Source of the DNA: JAWKRB01 sp041389885
GTDB lineage: Bacteria; Myxococcota_A; Polyangia; Polyangiales; Ga0077539
Assembly: GCA_041389885.1 (NCBI GenBank)
Contig: JAWKRB010000009.1
Span: forward strand, 124,001 to 188,000
Length of the DNA: 64,000 nt
Direction: 5' to 3'
The notes below the pieces were generated by a model, which saw only the letters and a list, made by a program, of their open reading frames with translations, did not search any database and was not told where the DNA came from. Shown here piece by piece: positions 18,209-26,763 of the stretch; position 1 is the first letter of the stretch, and the number at the start of each line of letters is the position of its first letter. The position numbers were made by a program, and so were the translations under genes.

Positions 18209-19123
18209 ATGTTCGAGCGACTCCCCGCCGAGGTCTCCGTCTACGAGGTCTCGCCCCGAGACGGGCTGCAGAACGAGCCCGTCCAGGTGCCCACGCCGGC
18301 CAAGGTCCGCCTCATCGACGCGCTCCTCGCCGCGGGCATTCGTCGCACCGAGGTCACCAGCTTCGTGTCGCCCAAGTGGGTGCCGCAGCTCGCCGACGCC
18401 GAGGCCCTCTGCCGGATCCTCCAGCGCCCCGAGGGCGTGACCTTCAGCGCCCTGTGCCCCAACCGCATCGGCCTCGACCGGGCCCTCGACACCGCGATCA
18501 ATGAGGTCGCCGTCTTTCTCTCGGTGAGCGAGACCCACAACAAGCGCAACGTGAACAAGTCCGTCGCCGAGACCCTCGCGGGGTTTCGCGACGTGATCCA
18601 GCCGGCGGTCGCGCAGGGGCGGCGCGTGCGGGGATACCTCTCCACGCTCTGGGGGTGCCCCTTCGAGGGCGAGATCGACCCCCGCAAGGGGGTCGCGATC
18701 GCGCGGCAGCTCATCGACATGGGCTGCTACGAGGTCTCCCTCGGCGACACCATCGGCGTCGGCACCCCCGTGCAGACGCAGGCCATCGTGCAGATGTTCC
18801 TCTCGGAGTTCGGGCCGAGCCGCATCGCGCTGCACCTGCACGACACGCGCGGCACCGCGCTCTCGAACGTGCTCGTCGGCCTCGAGCTGGGCGTGCGCAC
18901 CTTCGACGCGAGCGTCGCGGGGCTCGGCGGCTGCCCCTACGCCCCGGGCGCCGCGGGCAACCTCGCCACCGAAGACCTCGTGTACACCCTGCACGGCATG
19001 GGCGTTCGTACGGGCATCGACCTCGACAAGCTCCTTGAGGCCGGGCGCGTCGCCGAGGCCATCGTGGGGCGCGAGCTCCCCGGCAAGGTGCACAAGGCAG
19101 GCGCGCGGAGCCTCCGCCGCTAG
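18209..19123 (+). CDS. mvaB: Hydroxymethylglutaryl-CoA lyase
   Basis: Cleaves HMG-CoA to acetyl-CoA and acetoacetate, the last step of leucine breakdown. The 304 residues match the family. Catalytic and metal residues sit in VSPRDGLQNE (Arg/Asp), LHLHDTRG (His pair) and the signature loop GLGGCPYAPGAAGN with the active-site Cys. TATAGA at 18197-18202 lies six bases ahead of the ATG and there is no Shine-Dalgarno, so the mRNA may be leaderless; no convincing -35 element is seen. It is divergent from thrS. Other candidate branched-chain catabolic genes (enoyl-CoA hydratase and acyl-CoA carboxylase) lie about 23 kb away, not in the same operon. Confidence 0.93.
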   Translation: MFERLPAEVSVYEVSPRDGLQNEPVQVPTPAKVRLIDALLAAGIRRTEVTSFVSPKWVPQLADAEALCRILQRPEGVTFSALCPNRIGLDRALDTAINEVAVFLSVSETHNKRNVNKSVAETLAGFRDVIQPAVAQGRRVRGYLSTLWGCPFEGEIDPRKGVAIARQLIDMGCYEVSLGDTIGVGTPVQTQAIVQMFLSEFGPSRIALHLHDTRGTALSNVLVGLELGVRTFDASVAGLGGCPYAPGAAGNLATEDLVYTLHGMGVRTGIDLDKLLEAGRVAEAIVGRELPGKVHKAGARSLRR

Positions 19124-19160
19124 CGCTCGCCCGAAGATCCGCGAGTAGATCACCACCCTC

Positions 19161-19982
19161 ATGCTCACCCCCGCCGCGTTCGTGCTCCTGGCGCTCACGG
19201 GCGACCCCCTCTCGGGGGACGCGCTGGCGCGTCGGCTCGTCCTCGACGCGCCCTTCGCGGGCGCGCAGACCTTCACCCTCCGCGAGCCGAGCCTCGACGA
19301 CCGCGCCGCGCACGGGCGACGTCGCTGGCTCGCGCAGGTCGCCCCGCGCCGCGCCGAGGTGGCCGCCGCGACGAGTGACGACCGCGACGGCTCGTGCGAG
19401 ATCTCGTGCCTCGCCTGCCGCGTGGCCGATCAGCAGGCGAGGGAGGTGCTGCGACGTCGGCGCTCGGCCACGAGCCTCCACCGTGCGTTCGCGCTCGCCA
19501 CCTGGGCCTCGATGCTCGCCACCGAGGTGTTCGGCACCCTCGAGGCGCTCAACGCCGACACCTGGTTCGCCAGGGGGCCCTGCGCCTCGGGGCGCGGCGA
19601 AGAGGCCATCCTCGGGAGCTACGGCTGCTCCGGCGTCCGGGGGATGCACATGACCTTCACCCTGCTCACGACGGGGCTCTACGCCACGACGGGCGTGCTC
19701 GCGGCGACGGCGCCCGACCCCGAGCGCGTGAGCGAGGGGGACGACCGCCGCGCCCGCAACCTGCGGGTGCACCGCGCGCTGACGTGGGTGCACGCCGCGG
19801 GGATGATCCTGCTGCCGATCCTCAGCGTGCTCGCGTCGAACCCCGAGGTGGTCGTGGGCGCTGGCGCCGACGCCGCGGGCACCCGAGAGGACCTCTCCCG
19901 CGCGATGCGCTCGGTGCGGCAGATCGTGGGATACACCACCTTCGGCGCGTACAGCGTGGCCGCGATCTACGGCTTCATGTGA
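19161..19982 (+). CDS. Membrane protein with conserved-looking His positions, function unknown
   Basis: A 273-residue protein from ATG 19161 with a short signal peptide (LTPAAFVLLALTG). The first ~90 residues are soluble and contain a Cys-rich stretch (CEISCLACRV). They are followed by about four hydrophobic helices, with His residues at the helix ends or within them: LHRAFALATWASML, GMHMTFTLLTTGLY and VHRALTWVHAAGMILL. This layout recalls heme-binding four-helix cytochrome b561-type proteins, but I cannot assign a family and the Cys pattern is not a clear CxxCH. It lies 37 bases after mvaB on the same strand and ends exactly where the convergent HEAT gene ends. Treat the redox idea as a hint. 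Confidence 0.65.
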   Translation: MLTPAAFVLLALTGDPLSGDALARRLVLDAPFAGAQTFTLREPSLDDRAAHGRRRWLAQVAPRRAEVAAATSDDRDGSCEISCLACRVADQQAREVLRRRRSATSLHRAFALATWASMLATEVFGTLEALNADTWFARGPCASGRGEEAILGSYGCSGVRGMHMTFTLLTTGLYATTGVLAATAPDPERVSEGDDRRARNLRVHRALTWVHAAGMILLPILSVLASNPEVVVGAGADAAGTREDLSRAMRSVRQIVGYTTFGAYSVAAIYGFM

Positions 19983-22520
19983 TCAGCGCTCGACGCTGAA
20001 GCCGCCCGCGGCCACCGACCCCACGCGGATCCAGCCTCCTGCGCCCGGCGTCACGCGCAGCACCAGCCCGTCGGCGAGGGTCAGGCGAAGCGCGGCGCCG
20101 CGCGCCCCCGTCGCGTTCGGGTCCACGACCAGCGCGTCGAGGTCCTCGCGAGCCGAGGCCCCGCGGCGGAGGAGCGCCGCGCAGTGCCGGGCGACCCCTG
20201 GCGACGCGTCCCGCATCGCGCAGTTGTCGAGAAAGCGTCGCGCCGCCGCGTCGTCGGTCCGCCCTCCCGCGGCGCTCGCCACCGCGCGGCGCGCGTACCC
20301 TGGCGCGTCTGGACGCGACGCCTCGCGCATCACCTCCGCCGCGCAGAGCGCGCCCGCGGAGACCAGCGCCATGCCCAGGTTGCTCCGCACCCACGGGTCG
20401 CGCGCGCCGCGCCACCGCGCGCACAGCCCGGCGGGGTCGGGGAGGGCGCCGCCCGGCTCGCGCGCGCGCCACGCCAGCGCCGCGGCGGCGTTCGTCGCGG
20501 TCGCGCTGTGGGGGCCAACGAGCGCGCTGACGATCGCGTCGTCGGCCGCCGGGTCGCCGCGGAGCGCCCACACCCCCGCGGGGCCGTCGTCGGCCAGCTC
20601 CGCCAGGGCGCGCGTCAGGGCCGCTCGGGTGTCTCCTCGCGCCGCGGCGAGGGCGTCGCCGAGCGCGCTCACCGCCGCGGCGCGGAGCGTCGGACGCGCC
20701 GTGACCCCGCGGCGGATCGCCTCCACCGCGGCGCCGCTTCCCGCGGCCGCGATGCGGGCGAGGGCGTCGACCGCGGCCTCGGCGCTCTGCGCGTCGCCCT
20801 CGGCGAGCAGCGCCCGGAGGCTCGGCAGCGCCGCCATAAAGTTCCGCATCGCTGTGGATGAGTTCCCGATACGGTCCCTCTTTGGGAACTGCCCAGCGCG
20901 CGCGCGGCGGTCACCCGGTCGAGGGGCGCGGGCGCCGAGAGCCTCGCGGCGACGCGCGGCACGTCCTCGGCGCGCGTGTCGCGCGATGGCGTCGCCCGCG
21001 GCGAGCCGCACCTCGTCGCTCGGGTCTCCCAGGCGCGAGAGCATGGCGTCCAGCGAGAATCCACCCGTGCGAACGAGCGCGCGCATGGCGGCGAGGCCGA
21101 TGCGCGCGTCGCTGCTGCGGGTCCACTCAAGCAGCACCCCCGCCGCGCGCACGTTCTCGGTGGCGCCGACGAGGGCGACGAGCTCGGCGAGGGGCTCGGC
21201 GCAGGACACCGTGGGGATGCGGACCATCGCGAGGAGCGGATCGAGCGCGAGCTCGGGCAGCCGGCCCTCACGGAGCTCCAACGTCCGAAGGCCGCTGAGC
21301 GCGCCTCGAAACTCGTTCGTCTGCCTGCACGGCCCGGCCCCTCGCGCGGGCGGCGCGGGCGCGGCGGTGGTGCCGAAGCGCAGCAGCACCCGAGCCGCCC
21401 TCGGGTCGCCGGTTCGCCCGAGCGCCTCGAGCCCCTGGGCGAGGACGCCCGGGCTCGGCCCCTGTTCGAGCCAGGCGAGGATCGCGTCGGCCGCGGGTGG
21501 GCCCCCCAGCGCGCCCAGCAGGTGGATCTGCGCCGTCGTCGGCGACTCCAGGGGGAGGACGGCCTGGAGCACCCGTTCGGCGTGCTCCCGAGGCGCACGC
21601 CCCGCCGCGTCGGCCAGGACCGCGAGGTCGTCGTCGCGACCGCGTCGGGCGACCCGCGCGAGGAGCGACGCCGCCTCGGAGGTGCCGATCGCGGCGAGGG
21701 ACTCGATCGCCGCGCGGGCCAGGGCGCTGGCCGCGGCGAGGTCGGTCCTCGGGGTCGCGCGGAGCGCGAGCGGCGCGAGGTCATCGACCGCGTCTCGGGC
21801 GTCGACCCCGAGCGCCCCCAGCGCCCGCACCGCGGCCAGCACCACCGCGGGGACCTCGTCGCCCAGCGCGCCTCGCAGCGCCCGCACGGCGCGCGGGTCT
21901 CGCATGGCGCCGAGCGCCCTCGCCGCGGTGCCTCGCACGTCGGGGTTGGGGTCGTCGAGCACCCCGAGGATCGACAGCACGGCGCGCGGGTCGGCGAGGT
22001 CGCCGAGCGCCTCGACGGCCGCCACGCGCACGACGCTCTCGGGGTCGTGCACGCGGTCGAGCAGCGCGTCCGCCGAGCCCTCGACCGCCAGCGCCGCGAT
22101 CGCCGCGACGGCGCGCGCGCGCACGCTCACGTCGCTGTCGCCCGCCGCGCGGGTCAGTCCGCCCAGGGCGCCCGCGGCGCGGATCGCCCGCGCCGCGTCG
22201 ACCGCCGCGAGGCGCACGCCGACGCGCTCGTCGGCGAGGCACTGCACCACCTGCGGGGCCGCGCTCTCGATGCGGTGTCGCGTGATCGCCTCGAGCGCGG
22301 CGACCACCACCGGCTCCGACGCGTCGCGGAGGGCGAGGGCGAGCACCGCGTTCATGGCCCGGCCCTGCACGCTCGCGGCCTCGGTGACGAGCGCGACCCG
22401 CCGCGCGGGCGGGGCCGAGGCGTACTCGTTCACGAGGGCGTCGCCCGCGCCGGGCCAGTCTCCCGCGGAGCAGAGCGCAGCGAGCGTCGCGGCGGCGATG
22501 AGTGAAGGCGTGCGGCTCAC
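19983..22520 (-). CDS. Large exported HEAT-repeat protein with internal frame disturbance
   Basis: Begins at GTG 22520 (SRTPSLIAAATLAALCSAGDW), a signal peptide with a possible lipidated or disulphide Cys. About 800 residues of HEAT/PBS-lyase-like repeats follow (for example VVRVAAVEALGDLADPRAVL, DVRGTAARALGAMRDPRAVR), then a short C-terminal beta-like tail. Between 20984 and about 20880 the main frame reads an Arg-rich non-repeat sequence, while the neighbouring frame reads a normal repeat (EDVPRVAARLS, DRVTAARALGSS). The gene therefore carries two compensating shifts: an extra base at about 20984 and a second change in a lower-GC patch at 20834-20896. HEAT arrays act as scaffolds; the partner is unknown. 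It is divergent from the PDZ-thioredoxin gene. Confidence 0.75.
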   Translation of the reverse strand: MSRTPSLIAAATLAALCSAGDWPGAGDALVNEYASAPPARRVALVTEAASVQGRAMNAVLALALRDASEPVVVAALEAITRHRIESAAPQVVQCLADERVGVRLAAVDAARAIRAAGALGGLTRAAGDSDVSVRARAVAAIAALAVEGSADALLDRVHDPESVVRVAAVEALGDLADPRAVLSILGVLDDPNPDVRGTAARALGAMRDPRAVRALRGALGDEVPAVVLAAVRALGALGVDARDAVDDLAPLALRATPRTDLAAASALARAAIESLAAIGTSEAASLLARVARRGRDDDLAVLADAAGRAPREHAERVLQAVLPLESPTTAQIHLLGALGGPPAADAILAWLEQGPSPGVLAQGLEALGRTGDPRAARVLLRFGTTAAPAPPARGAGPCRQTNEFRGALSGLRTLELREGRLPELALDPLLAMVRIPTVSCAEPLAELVALVGATENVRAAGVLLEWTRSSDARIGLAAMRALVRTGGFSLDAMLSRLGDPSDEVRLAAGDAIARHARRGRAARRREALGARAPRPGDRRARAGQFPKRDRIGNSSTAMRNFMAALPSLRALLAEGDAQSAEAAVDALARIAAAGSGAAVEAIRRGVTARPTLRAAAVSALGDALAAARGDTRAALTRALAELADDGPAGVWALRGDPAADDAIVSALVGPHSATATNAAAALAWRAREPGGALPDPAGLCARWRGARDPWVRSNLGMALVSAGALCAAEVMREASRPDAPGYARRAVASAAGGRTDDAAARRFLDNCAMRDASPGVARHCAALLRRGASAREDLDALVVDPNATGARGAALRLTLADGLVLRVTPGAGGWIRVGSVAAGGFSVER
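20861..20890. repeat. Inverted repeat in a lower-GC patch inside the HEAT gene
   Basis: AGTTCCC (20861-20867) and GGGAACT (20884-20890) form a 7-bp inverted repeat with a 16-base loop. It lies in a ~60-base patch (20834-20896) that is clearly poorer in G+C than the surrounding gene and interrupts a HEAT repeat between ALGSS and ALPSLRALL. It could be a small inserted palindromic element or a coding loop. Confidence 0.5.
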
Positions 22521-22577
22521 CCTCCGGACCTTAGCTTGATTTCGAGGCGCCCCGGCGCCGGTGCTATGTTCCGCGGG

Positions 22578-23366
22578 ATGACGCTTTCTCGACTCGGCGC
22601 GCTCGGCCTGTCCTTGATCCTGGCGGCGACCCCGCTGCATGCCGACCCTGGAGGCACGCCCGAGGCTCCGGGCTTTCTGGGCGCGCAGCTCGACGCGGTC
22701 CCCGGCGGCGTCGCCGTGCGCTCGGTGGTGGGCGGAGGCCCCGCGGCGCGGGCGGGCGTCCGCGCGGGCGACGTCATCGTGCTCGCCCGCGGGCTCCCGC
22801 CGGGCGACCCCGAGCTCCTCACCCGCTCGGTGCGCGCCGCCGGGGCGGGCAGCTCGTACGCCCTCGCGGTGCGTCGCGGGCGCGAGCGCGTCAGCCTGAA
22901 CGTGACCCTCGGCGCGGTTCCTGCGCGGCGCTCAGGGCCTCCCGCGGTGGGCTCGACCCCGCCCCCCCTCGACGGCGCCACGGTGGTGAGCGGCAGCGAC
23001 TCGCTCGACCTGAGCTCGCACCGGGGCAGGGTGGTGGTGCTTGATTTCTGGGCGAGCTGGTGCGGCCCGTGCCAGATGATGATGCCCTCGCTGAACCGCA
23101 TCTCGCAGCGGTTTCGCGCGCAGGGGCTCACCGTGATCGGGCTCACCGACGACCCCCCGAACGTGATCCGCAGCGTCGGCGCGCGCATGAACATCGGGTA
23201 CACGCTCGCGTCGAGCCCCAACACCATGGCGAGCTACGGGGTGCAGAGCCTGCCCACCCTCGTCCTGATCGACCGCGGAGGTCACGTGCGCTCGGTCTCC
23301 GTGGGCTTCGAGTCGCCGGCCGCGCTGGAGCGCGCGATCGCCGCGCTGGTCAACGAGCGCCCTTGA
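22578..23366 (+). CDS. Exported PDZ-thioredoxin fusion protein
   Basis: A 262-residue protein from ATG 22578 with a signal peptide (GLSLILAATPLHA). Residues ~25-115 form a PDZ domain (GFLGAQLDAVPGGVAVRSVV, AARAGVRAGDVIV). After a Pro-rich linker a thioredoxin-fold domain follows with the redox motif FWASWCGPCQMMMP and the cis-Pro in QSLPTLVLI. It should act as a periplasmic thiol-disulphide oxidoreductase of the TlpA/ResA type, with the PDZ part selecting a C-terminal peptide or binding a protease. TATGTT at 22565-22570 lies seven bases before the ATG, suggesting a leaderless mRNA. It is divergent from the HEAT gene and convergent with the next one. The domain pair is unusual; no substrate can be named. 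Confidence 0.85.
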   Translation: MTLSRLGALGLSLILAATPLHADPGGTPEAPGFLGAQLDAVPGGVAVRSVVGGGPAARAGVRAGDVIVLARGLPPGDPELLTRSVRAAGAGSSYALAVRRGRERVSLNVTLGAVPARRSGPPAVGSTPPPLDGATVVSGSDSLDLSSHRGRVVVLDFWASWCGPCQMMMPSLNRISQRFRAQGLTVIGLTDDPPNVIRSVGARMNIGYTLASSPNTMASYGVQSLPTLVLIDRGGHVRSVSVGFESPAALERAIAALVNERP

Positions 23367-23374
23367 CCGCGCGG

Positions 23375-24028
23375 TCAGAACCTTCCCCGGATCACCAGCG
23401 CGACGCCCTGACCGCCGGTCACGACGGCGGCGGCTGACGGCGCGAACGACGAGACCGACGCGCCGTTGCGATGGATCAGGGTGAGCGGGATCCCCGCCGC
23501 CAACAGGGCGGCGCCCAGGCCCGCGGCGCCCGCGACGGCGGCCGGCTCGAGGCCCAGCGCGCCGCGGCTCGTGCCCGAGAACACCCCCTGGTCCGCGAGG
23601 GCGACGAACATCGTGGCGAGGAGCGTCGTGGCGCCCGCGGCGAGCAGGCCGACGCCGACGCCGTGCAGGACCGCGCGGCCAGCCCGCACCCGCACCACGG
23701 CGCCCCCGTCGGGCACCTCGAGGTCCTCGTCGGTGCCTCGAATTCCGGGTCCGTTGGAGCGCAGCCGCAGTCGGCCTGGCGGCACCCACACGGTGCACGG
23801 TGTTCGGCAGCGCGCCGCACCGAGGACCACGCCCCGCGCGCGAGCCTCTTCGAGCGTCCGCTCGACGCGGCGCTCGACCACCACGTTGAGCGGCGCTCCG
23901 CTCGAGCGCAGCAGGACCTCGACGCGACCCGGCGCGCGCGTCGCGAAGTCGACGGCGGGGGACTGCGCGCTCGCGGGCGCGGAGATCAAGAGGGGCGCGA
24001 GCAGGGCGGCCAGGCGGTGGGGTCTCAC
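23375..24028 (-). CDS. Exported PEGA-like protein with membrane helices
   Basis: A 217-residue protein from GTG 24028 (RPHRLAALLAPLLISAPASA, signal peptide). The next ~110 residues hold short beta strands with a pair of Cys in AARCRTPCTVWVPPGRLRLR, a pattern common in PEGA-type surface domains of myxobacteria (the PC.V.VPPG turn). Two hydrophobic helices follow (GVGVGLLAAGATTLLATMFVAL and AGAAGLGAALLAAGIPLTLI), then a short tail. A -10-like TACTCT lies nine bases upstream of the start. It is divergent from miaB. The function is unknown; the layout fits a membrane-anchored periplasmic surface protein. Confidence 0.65.
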   Translation of the reverse strand: MRPHRLAALLAPLLISAPASAQSPAVDFATRAPGRVEVLLRSSGAPLNVVVERRVERTLEEARARGVVLGAARCRTPCTVWVPPGRLRLRSNGPGIRGTDEDLEVPDGGAVVRVRAGRAVLHGVGVGLLAAGATTLLATMFVALADQGVFSGTSRGALGLEPAAVAGAAGLGAALLAAGIPLTLIHRNGASVSSFAPSAAAVVTGGQGVALVIRGRF

Positions 24029-24060
24029 GGGGCCCGGAGAGTACACGCGGAGCGCCGCGC

Positions 24061-24090
24061 TTGACCGCGTCGCGCGCGCTCACCCATGCT
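24061..24090 (+). promoter_or_regulatory. Possible miaB promoter
   Basis: TTGACC at 24061-24066, an 18-base spacer and CATGCT at 24085-24090, 12 bases before the miaB ATG. The -10 element is weak. Confidence 0.35.
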
Positions 24091-24102
24091 CCCGCCGCCC
24101 TC

Positions 24103-25518
24103 ATGGACCCTACCCCCTCGCGACGATTGGCGCTGATCACCTTCGGGTGCCAGATGAACGTGCACGACTCCCAGCGCGTCGAGGAGATGATGCGCGCCGA
24201 CGGCTACGAGCTCGTCGACGACCCGTCGACGGCCGACGTGATCATCGTGAACACCTGCTCGGTGCGCGAGAAGGCCGAGCAGAAGCTGCGCAGCGAGGCC
24301 GGGCGCCTCAAGCGACACGACGCCGTCCTCGTCATCGCGGGATGCGTCGCGCAGCAGGAGGGCGAGCGCCTCGCGAAGGACATGCCCTTCGTCGACGCCA
24401 TCGTCGGCCCCGACAACCTCAACGAGATCCCCTCGCTCGTGCGCGACGCCGAGATGGGCGCGGCGCAGGCGGTGCGGGCGGTCTTCGACGTCGACGCCCC
24501 GCGCTTCTTGACCCACGCGACGCACGCCCCGGTGGGCGCGAGCGCGTTCGTGACCGTGATGAAGGGCTGCGACGAGCGCTGCTCGTTCTGCGTCGTGCCG
24601 TACACGCGGGGCCCCGAGCGCTACCGCACCGCCGACGACATCGTCGACGAGATCCGCGGCGTGGTCGCGCGCGGCGTGCGCGAGGTGGTGCTGCTCGGGC
24701 AGACCGTCAACAGCTTCATGGACCCGACGGTGCCGGTCGTCGAGGGCGCAGACCCCGACGACTCGCAGTTCGCGTCGCTGCTCCGGCGAATCGCGCGCGA
24801 GGCGCCGGGGCTCGACCGGCTGCGCTACACGTCGCCCCACCCGCGGCACCTCACGCCGTCGCTCATCGCCGCGCACGCCGACCTCGACGTGCTCGCCTCT
24901 CACGTGCACATGCCCGTGCAGAGCGGCAGCGACCGGGTGCTGCGACGCATGATCCGCCGCTACACGCGCGCGGAGTACGTGAGCCGACTGCGCGCCCTGC
25001 TCGCCGCGCGCCCCGGCACCACCCTCTCGACCGACGTCATCGTCGGCTTCCCCGGCGAGACCGACGAAGACTTCGAGGCGACGCTCTCCCTCGTGGGCGA
25101 GCTCGGCTTCACCGGGCTCTTCGGGTTCAAGTACTCCCCCCGGCCGCACACGCCCGCGCTGCGCCTCGGAGACGACGTGAGCGAGGGCGTGAAGGCCGAG
25201 CGGCTCGCGAGGCTCTTCGAGCTCTCTGAGTCGCTCACCCGCGCCCACCTCGCGACCCTGGTCGGCACCCGCGCCGAGGTCCTCGTCGAGGGGCCGAGCC
25301 GCAACGGCGCGGGCACCGTGGCCGGGCGCACGCGACGCAACGAGATCGTGCACCTCCCCGCGGCGCCGCAGGGGGGCGCGGGCGCGGTGGTCGAGGTCGA
25401 GATCACCCGCGCGAACAAGCACTCCCTCGAGGGCAGCGTGTGTCGCGTGCTCCGCCCCGGCCCCGAGCCCGCCGCGCCCGCCGCGCGCAAGGTCGCGCTG
25501 CCGGTGGTCAGCGCGTGA
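24103..25518 (+). CDS. miaB: tRNA-2-methylthio-N6-dimethylallyladenosine synthase
   Basis: Radical-SAM methylthiotransferase that adds a methylthio group to i6A37 of tRNAs reading UNN codons. The 471 residues have the family's three parts: an N-terminal UPF0004 domain with three cluster Cys (TFGCQMNVHDS, NTCSVREKA, IAGCVAQQ), the radical-SAM core with CDERCSFC (CxxxCxxC), and a C-terminal TRAM domain (VGTRAEVLVEG...GRTRRNEIVH). ATG 24103 starts at MDPTPSRRLALITFGC; an earlier start at 24061 would fall in the promoter-like sequence. The stop overlaps the next gene's GTG by four bases (GTGA). RimO is excluded by GCQMN and the close fit to MiaB throughout. Confidence 0.94.
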   Translation: MDPTPSRRLALITFGCQMNVHDSQRVEEMMRADGYELVDDPSTADVIIVNTCSVREKAEQKLRSEAGRLKRHDAVLVIAGCVAQQEGERLAKDMPFVDAIVGPDNLNEIPSLVRDAEMGAAQAVRAVFDVDAPRFLTHATHAPVGASAFVTVMKGCDERCSFCVVPYTRGPERYRTADDIVDEIRGVVARGVREVVLLGQTVNSFMDPTVPVVEGADPDDSQFASLLRRIAREAPGLDRLRYTSPHPRHLTPSLIAAHADLDVLASHVHMPVQSGSDRVLRRMIRRYTRAEYVSRLRALLAARPGTTLSTDVIVGFPGETDEDFEATLSLVGELGFTGLFGFKYSPRPHTPALRLGDDVSEGVKAERLARLFELSESLTRAHLATLVGTRAEVLVEGPSRNGAGTVAGRTRRNEIVHLPAAPQGGAGAVVEVEITRANKHSLEGSVCRVLRPGPEPAAPAARKVALPVVSA

Positions 25519-26042
25519 GCCCGAGGCTCCGCGGAACGGTCCGTCCCTTCGAGGCGCAGCGCCCTTCGCTCGGCCGCGACGTCTTTCTCGCCGAGGGCTC
25601 CGTCGTCGTGGGCGACGTCACCCTCGGCGAGCGGACCTCGGTCTGGTACGGCGCCGTGCTCCGCGGCGACACGATGCCCATTCGCGTGGGCGCGCGCTCG
25701 AACATCCAGGACCTGTCGGTGGTGCACATCACCACCGGCGTGGCGGGCACGACGATCGGCGACGAGGTCACCGTGGGGCACCGTGTGATCCTCCACGCGT
25801 GCACCGTCGGCGACCGCGTGCTGGTCGGGATGGGCGCCGTCGTGCTCGACGAGGCCGTCCTCGAGCGCGAGGTCGTGCTCGGCGCGGGCTCGCTCGTGCC
25901 GCCGAGGGCGCGGCTCGAGTCGGGGTACCTGTACCTGGGCTCGCCCGCAAAGCGCATCAGGCGCTTGCGAGACAGTGACTTCGCGATGATCGAGGCGGGG
26001 TGGCGGGCGTACGTCGACCTGGGCGATCGGCACGCGGTCTGA
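25515..26042 (+). CDS. Gamma-carbonic-anhydrase-like hexapeptide-repeat protein
   Basis: A 175-residue left-handed beta-helix protein starting at GTG 25515, overlapping miaB by GTGA. Hexapeptide repeats run from GRDVFLAEGSVVVGDVTLGE onward. The gamma-class carbonic anhydrase positions are present: Arg/Asp in RGDTMPI, the first zinc His in VVHITTG, and the His pair in GHRVILHAC. Family members such as YrdA and CaiE-like proteins also have these residues and often lack measured CO2 hydration activity, so the enzyme call is provisional. It ends in a short helix, as usual. The link with miaB is only positional. Confidence 0.85.
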   Translation: MSPRLRGTVRPFEAQRPSLGRDVFLAEGSVVVGDVTLGERTSVWYGAVLRGDTMPIRVGARSNIQDLSVVHITTGVAGTTIGDEVTVGHRVILHACTVGDRVLVGMGAVVLDEAVLEREVVLGAGSLVPPRARLESGYLYLGSPAKRIRRLRDSDFAMIEAGWRAYVDLGDRHAV

Positions 26043-26057
26043 GAGGGGCGGGGTCGC

Positions 26058-26642
26058 TCAGAACGAAGAGCAGACCGCGGACTGCATCGTGGGCAGGTCG
26101 CCCAGGCAACCGATGTACGCGTCGGCGCAGGCGCCGCCGCCGGCCGCCTCGCGCTGCAGGCGCATGTTCACGCATGCGGTCGCCGCGTTGATCTGGGTCA
26201 TGCACATCTGCAGCGCGCAGTTCTGGTCGGAGCAGCCGGAGTTGGTGAAGCAGTCCTGAACCGCCTGGACCTCGGAAGGGCAGCAGGTGGTCTGGAACTC
26301 GGCCATACAGCTCACGCACGCCATCGAGCGCTGGAGCGCGCCCTGCTGGCAGTTCGCGTCCATCGCGCCGCACATGCACAGCGCCTGGGCGACGTTGCGG
26401 CCGCAGGTGCCGTAGTTGAACGGATCGGTCGGGCCGCTGTCGCGCGGGGTCGTGCCCGAGTCGGTGCGGGGCGGCGTGCCGCCCGAGTCGGTGCCCGGGG
26501 TCGACGAGTCGCCGCCGCCCGTGACGACGTCGCCGCCGGTCGCGCCGGCGTCTTGGGTGTTACCCCCGCCACCCCCAGACGAGACCGGGGAGGAGCAGGC
26601 GGCGAAGCTGAGGGCGGCGATGACGACGGCGAAGCGATTCAC
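26058..26642 (-). CDS. Cys-rich lipoprotein with Gly/Ser/Thr/Asp linker
   Basis: A 194-residue protein from GTG 26642. The leader RFAVVIAALSFAAC ends in a good lipobox, so it is lipidated. A ~60-residue Gly/Ser/Thr/Asp/Pro linker (PGTDSGGTPPRTDSG) holds the C-terminal domain away from the membrane. That domain has about 15 Cys in ~120 residues, including CMCGAMDANC, CVSCMAEFQTTCC and CSDQNCALQMC, so it must be disulphide-rich. Such proteins are frequent in Polyangia and are probably displayed on the cell surface; no enzymatic motif is visible. It is convergent with the carbonic-anhydrase-like gene, 15 bases away. Confidence 0.75.
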   Translation of the reverse strand: MNRFAVVIAALSFAACSSPVSSGGGGGNTQDAGATGGDVVTGGGDSSTPGTDSGGTPPRTDSGTTPRDSGPTDPFNYGTCGRNVAQALCMCGAMDANCQQGALQRSMACVSCMAEFQTTCCPSEVQAVQDCFTNSGCSDQNCALQMCMTQINAATACVNMRLQREAAGGGACADAYIGCLGDLPTMQSAVCSSF

Positions 26643-26763
26643 AGAGGACCTCGATGGCAAGGAGAGAGTGGGTCGACGCGAGCGGCTCGCGCCGCGGCGT
26701 GCATATCTCAACTGGTCGCTTCGAGGAAGGGGGGGCCGTGGGGCGAGGCGAGGCGCGAGGGCG

